This document shows, piece after piece, positions 61,942-64,000 of a stretch of DNA of 64,000 bases. This stretch comes from Oscillospiraceae bacterium (GTDB taxonomy: Bacteria > Bacillota > Clostridia > UBA1381). Below the pieces are notes generated by a model. It searched no databases and had not been told where the DNA came from. It was given only the letters and a program-made list of their open reading frames with translations. Both the position numbers and the translations under genes were made by a program. Each line of letters starts with the position of its first letter. Position 1 is the first letter of the stretch. The stretch covers positions 1-64,000 of the forward strand of contig JAFLUB010000004.1 in assembly GCA_022509025.1 (NCBI GenBank), read 5' to 3'.

Positions 61942-63718
61942 ACTCTACAGATACTATATAGTAGTACAATGGCTGTCCGCCCCTCTTAAAGGATACCTCT
62001 ATTTCATCATTTTCATACTTGGCTTCAAGCGCTTTTTGCATACGGTCAGCCTGTGCTTTCTTTATATCCTTGCCGCAATAAACGGTTATAAATTCCGTAT
62101 CCTCAGTAACCATCTGTGATATGACTTCATTGAGGATATCGTCCATATCAGTACCTACTGCGGTTATTTCATCCTCCACGATACCGAGAATATCATTTTT
62201 CCTGATTTTTTTACCGTCTATCTCAGTATCGCGAACAGCGTATGTAAGCTGCGCGGACGTGACAGACGATATTGCGCTTCGCATTTTCTTTGCGTTTTCC
62301 TCCGCATTTTTTTGCGGATTGAAGTTCATCATTGCGCTGATACACTGCGGCACGCTTCTTGATTCAATAACGATTACTTCCTTGCCCTCCATAAGCTCAG
62401 CCGCCTGCTTAGCCGCCATGATTATATTCTTATTGTTCGGGAAAACATAAACAGTCTTTGCCTTGATACGCTTAACAGCCTTCAGAATATCCTCTGTGCT
62501 CGGGTTCATTGTCTGTCCGCCTTCAATCACCCTGTCAATTCCAAGGTCACTGAGTATTGCGGCAAGTCCTTTACCCATACACACAGCCGCAAATCCGAAA
62601 TCCTTAACCTCAACCGGGGCTTTTGTCTTTGCCGCCTTTTTTTCCTTCGCGCTGTTTTTCGGCTTGTCGGCTTTATTCGTCTTTTTCGGCTTGTCAGCTT
62701 TTTTCTGTTTTTCAGGCTTTGCCTTGACGCTGACCGCCGCTGCATTTTGGGGCGCGTTTTTGCTTCCCTCAATTATCGACTTATGCTGATGCTTCATGTT
62801 GTCTATTTTAAGGTTTATCATTTCACCCAGCTTAATAGCCTCTTCCAGTACAAAGCCGGGGTGGTTTGTGTGGATATGCACCTTTACTATTTCTTCATCG
62901 TCAATAACAAGCATACAGTCGCCTTTAGGCGCTATAGCGTTTCGGAACTCGTCAACAGACAGTCCCTTTGTTTTTTTCTCGACTATAAATTCCGTGCAGT
63001 AGCGGTATTTTATATCCTCTGTACTTATATTTTCCTGCGACGGCGCTTCGCTGTTATCCGCGGTCTGTTCACTTCCGTCTTCCTTTTTCGTAACAATCCC
63101 GCTCTTTAAATAAGACAGAGCGCCTTCAAGCACGAACATCCAGCCTTGTCCGCCGGCGTCAACCACGTCTGCCTGCTTAAGCGCGGGCAGCATCTGCGTT
63201 GTTTTTATAAGAGCCTTGTTGCCCTGTTCAACCGCCTTTTCGACTGTCGCAATTATATCGCTATCATTACTTGCAGCTGCCTGTGCGCCTGCGGCTGCTT
63301 CGCGTGAAACAGTGAGAATTGTTCCCTCTGTCGGTTTCATAACAGCCTTATACGCCGCATCAGAACCCGCCTTAAAGGCAAGAGCAAGCTGCATTGCGTC
63401 ACATTCATTCTGACCTTTAAGAGTCTTTGCAATGCCTCTGAAAAACTGTGATAATATAACTCCCGAATTACCGCGAGCGCCTCTTAATGCCGCAAAGGAC
63501 ATTATATCCGCCGCTTTCGTGACAGTGAGATTATCATTTTTCATAAGCTCCGCCGCCAAAGCCGACGTAGTAAGCGACATATTAGTTCCTGTGTCTCCGT
63601 CGGGGACGGGGAACACATTAAGGTTATCTACTATTTTCTTGTTATTATATAAGTTATTTGCGCCGCTTATTATCATCTGCGCAAATACGTTTCCGTTCAA
63701 GGTATCTATTTTAATCAC
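61940..63718 (-). CDS. fakA: Fatty acid kinase subunit A (DAK2-DegV fusion, YloV)
   Basis: 592 residues. N-terminal DhaL/DAK2 kinase domain (about 8-200) with the metal/ATP loop VFPVPDGDTGTNMSLT and RGARGNSGVILSQFFRG. A middle domain (about 235-320; EDIKYRYCTEFIVE, VKVHIHTNHPG) is followed by a Lys/Ala/Pro-rich linker (about 330-370), longer than usual, and a C-terminal domain (about 370-592; GGQTMNPSTEDILKAV, FPNNKNIIMAAKQAAE). FakA phosphorylates fatty acids presented by a FakB (DegV) protein for phospholipid synthesis. Confidence 0.94.
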   Translation of the reverse strand: MIKIDTLNGNVFAQMIISGANNLYNNKKIVDNLNVFPVPDGDTGTNMSLTTSALAAELMKNDNLTVTKAADIMSFAALRGARGNSGVILSQFFRGIAKTLKGQNECDAMQLALAFKAGSDAAYKAVMKPTEGTILTVSREAAAGAQAAASNDSDIIATVEKAVEQGNKALIKTTQMLPALKQADVVDAGGQGWMFVLEGALSYLKSGIVTKKEDGSEQTADNSEAPSQENISTEDIKYRYCTEFIVEKKTKGLSVDEFRNAIAPKGDCMLVIDDEEIVKVHIHTNHPGFVLEEAIKLGEMINLKIDNMKHQHKSIIEGSKNAPQNAAAVSVKAKPEKQKKADKPKKTNKADKPKNSAKEKKAAKTKAPVEVKDFGFAAVCMGKGLAAILSDLGIDRVIEGGQTMNPSTEDILKAVKRIKAKTVYVFPNNKNIIMAAKQAAELMEGKEVIVIESRSVPQCISAMMNFNPQKNAEENAKKMRSAISSVTSAQLTYAVRDTEIDGKKIRKNDILGIVEDEITAVGTDMDDILNEVISQMVTEDTEFITVYCGKDIKKAQADRMQKALEAKYENDEIEVSFKRGGQPLYYYIVSVE

Positions 63719-63728
63719 CCCTTAAAAT

Positions 63729-64000
63729 TTAGTCCACTCTTACGCCTTCCACCTTGACATTGACTCTGTTGACCTTTATTCCAACAGAATTTTCAATCGT
63801 GTATCTTACGCGGTTAACTATACTTTTGCATGCCGTGTTTATGTTTATGCCGTACTCGACAATAAGATGAATTTCCACGACAACTCCCTCGTCCTCGACA
63901 GTAACGCTTATTCCTCTTGACATACTGTCAGGCTTCAAAAGGTTTACTATACCGTCCTTTTTATTTCTTGACGCCATACCTACTACGCCGTAGCACTTTG
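63729..64000 (-). CDS. Asp23/Gls24 family envelope stress protein (5' end outside window)
   Basis: The frame stays open upstream of the internal Met at 63977 to the window edge, reading KCYGVVGMASRNKKDG, which matches the inner part of the family (GV.GMA) and shows that the true start is beyond base 64000. About 90 residues are visible, with IHLIVEYGININTACKSIVN and a final VNVKVEGVRVD, the usual end. Such proteins (YloU) sit next to fakA in many Firmicutes and are linked to envelope or membrane homeostasis. Confidence 0.92.
   Translation of the reverse strand, partial: KCYGVVGMASRNKKDGIVNLLKPDSMSRGISVTVEDEGVVVEIHLIVEYGININTACKSIVNRVRYTIENSVGIKVNRVNVKVEGVRVD

Noticed and set aside
63729-63977. 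82-residue complete protein at the window end.
   Set aside because: The frame remains open to base 64000 and encodes family-typical sequence upstream of the internal Met, so the gene is cut by the window, not complete.
1-64000. tRNA, rRNA, tmRNA, RNase P, integrase or complete IS element.
   Set aside because: I saw none by eye (no rRNA stretches, clover-leaf with TTCGAATC-type arm, or transposase frame); a tRNAscan or Infernal run could still find one I missed.

Overview
The window looks like chromosome of a spore-forming, Gram-positive anaerobe of the class Clostridia that degrades pectin. The support is an alpha/beta-type small acid-soluble spore protein, S-layer-homology (SLH) anchoring, a K+-dependent membrane pyrophosphatase, the asp23-fakA-recG gene order, BlaI/BlaR1 and BirA regulation of Firmicutes type, and three very large secreted pectin/rhamnogalacturonan enzymes. 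A gut organism close to Monoglobus pectinilyticus would fit, but that name is an inference from gene content; no search was run.

Layout. 1-4.0 kb: the end of a His/Cys-tailed protein, a small membrane protein behind a repeated RNA-like leader, an orphan phage-like protein and a decayed nuclease fragment. 4.0-8.7 kb: a heterodimeric ABC exporter with one degenerate ATP site, then an EamA permease. 8.7-11.8 kb: a membrane c-di-GMP phosphodiesterase with two solute-binding domains. 12.0-18.6 kb: a cobalamin riboswitch with terminator, controlling a giant SLH-anchored protein with a DUF4430 (transcobalamin-like) domain, a DUF4430 lipoprotein and an ECF S component; together these look like a surface-to-membrane B12 relay. 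18.7-33.3 kb: a repeat-rich stalk protein, a CE8-PL1 pectin esterase/lyase fusion, a RodA/FtsW protein and two PL11 rhamnogalacturonan lyases, several with their own promoters.

33.4-37.8 kb: a 23-residue membrane microprotein, asnB, bioY under a BirA operator, three exact 133-bp tandem repeats, DUF4250 and CYTH genes. 37.8-44.5 kb (minus strand): purC-purB-stalk protein-purA-FkbH-like HAD gene. Two-tier hairpins with a related apical loop lie at three of the four internal junctions and at the 3' end. purC has a long leader that hides its ribosome binding site. 44.5-44.7 kb: an apparent stand-alone small RNA gene. 44.8-51.4 kb: FIST-GGDEF cyclase, MATE pump, glycolipid glycosyltransferase, pseudouridine synthase, CapA-like protein. 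51.5-56.6 kb: hppA and a TrpXYZ-type ABC importer. 56.6-59.4 kb: a palindrome-rich spacer, then blaI-blaR1 with an unusual stalk-type sensor. 59.5-64 kb: SASP, recG, fakA and asp23 (cut by the window edge).

A striking feature of the non-coding DNA is its load of short perfect palindromes with three-base loops and larger hairpins whose stems differ but stay complementary between copies. This suggests selected structure, or a hairpin-making mobile or repair process.
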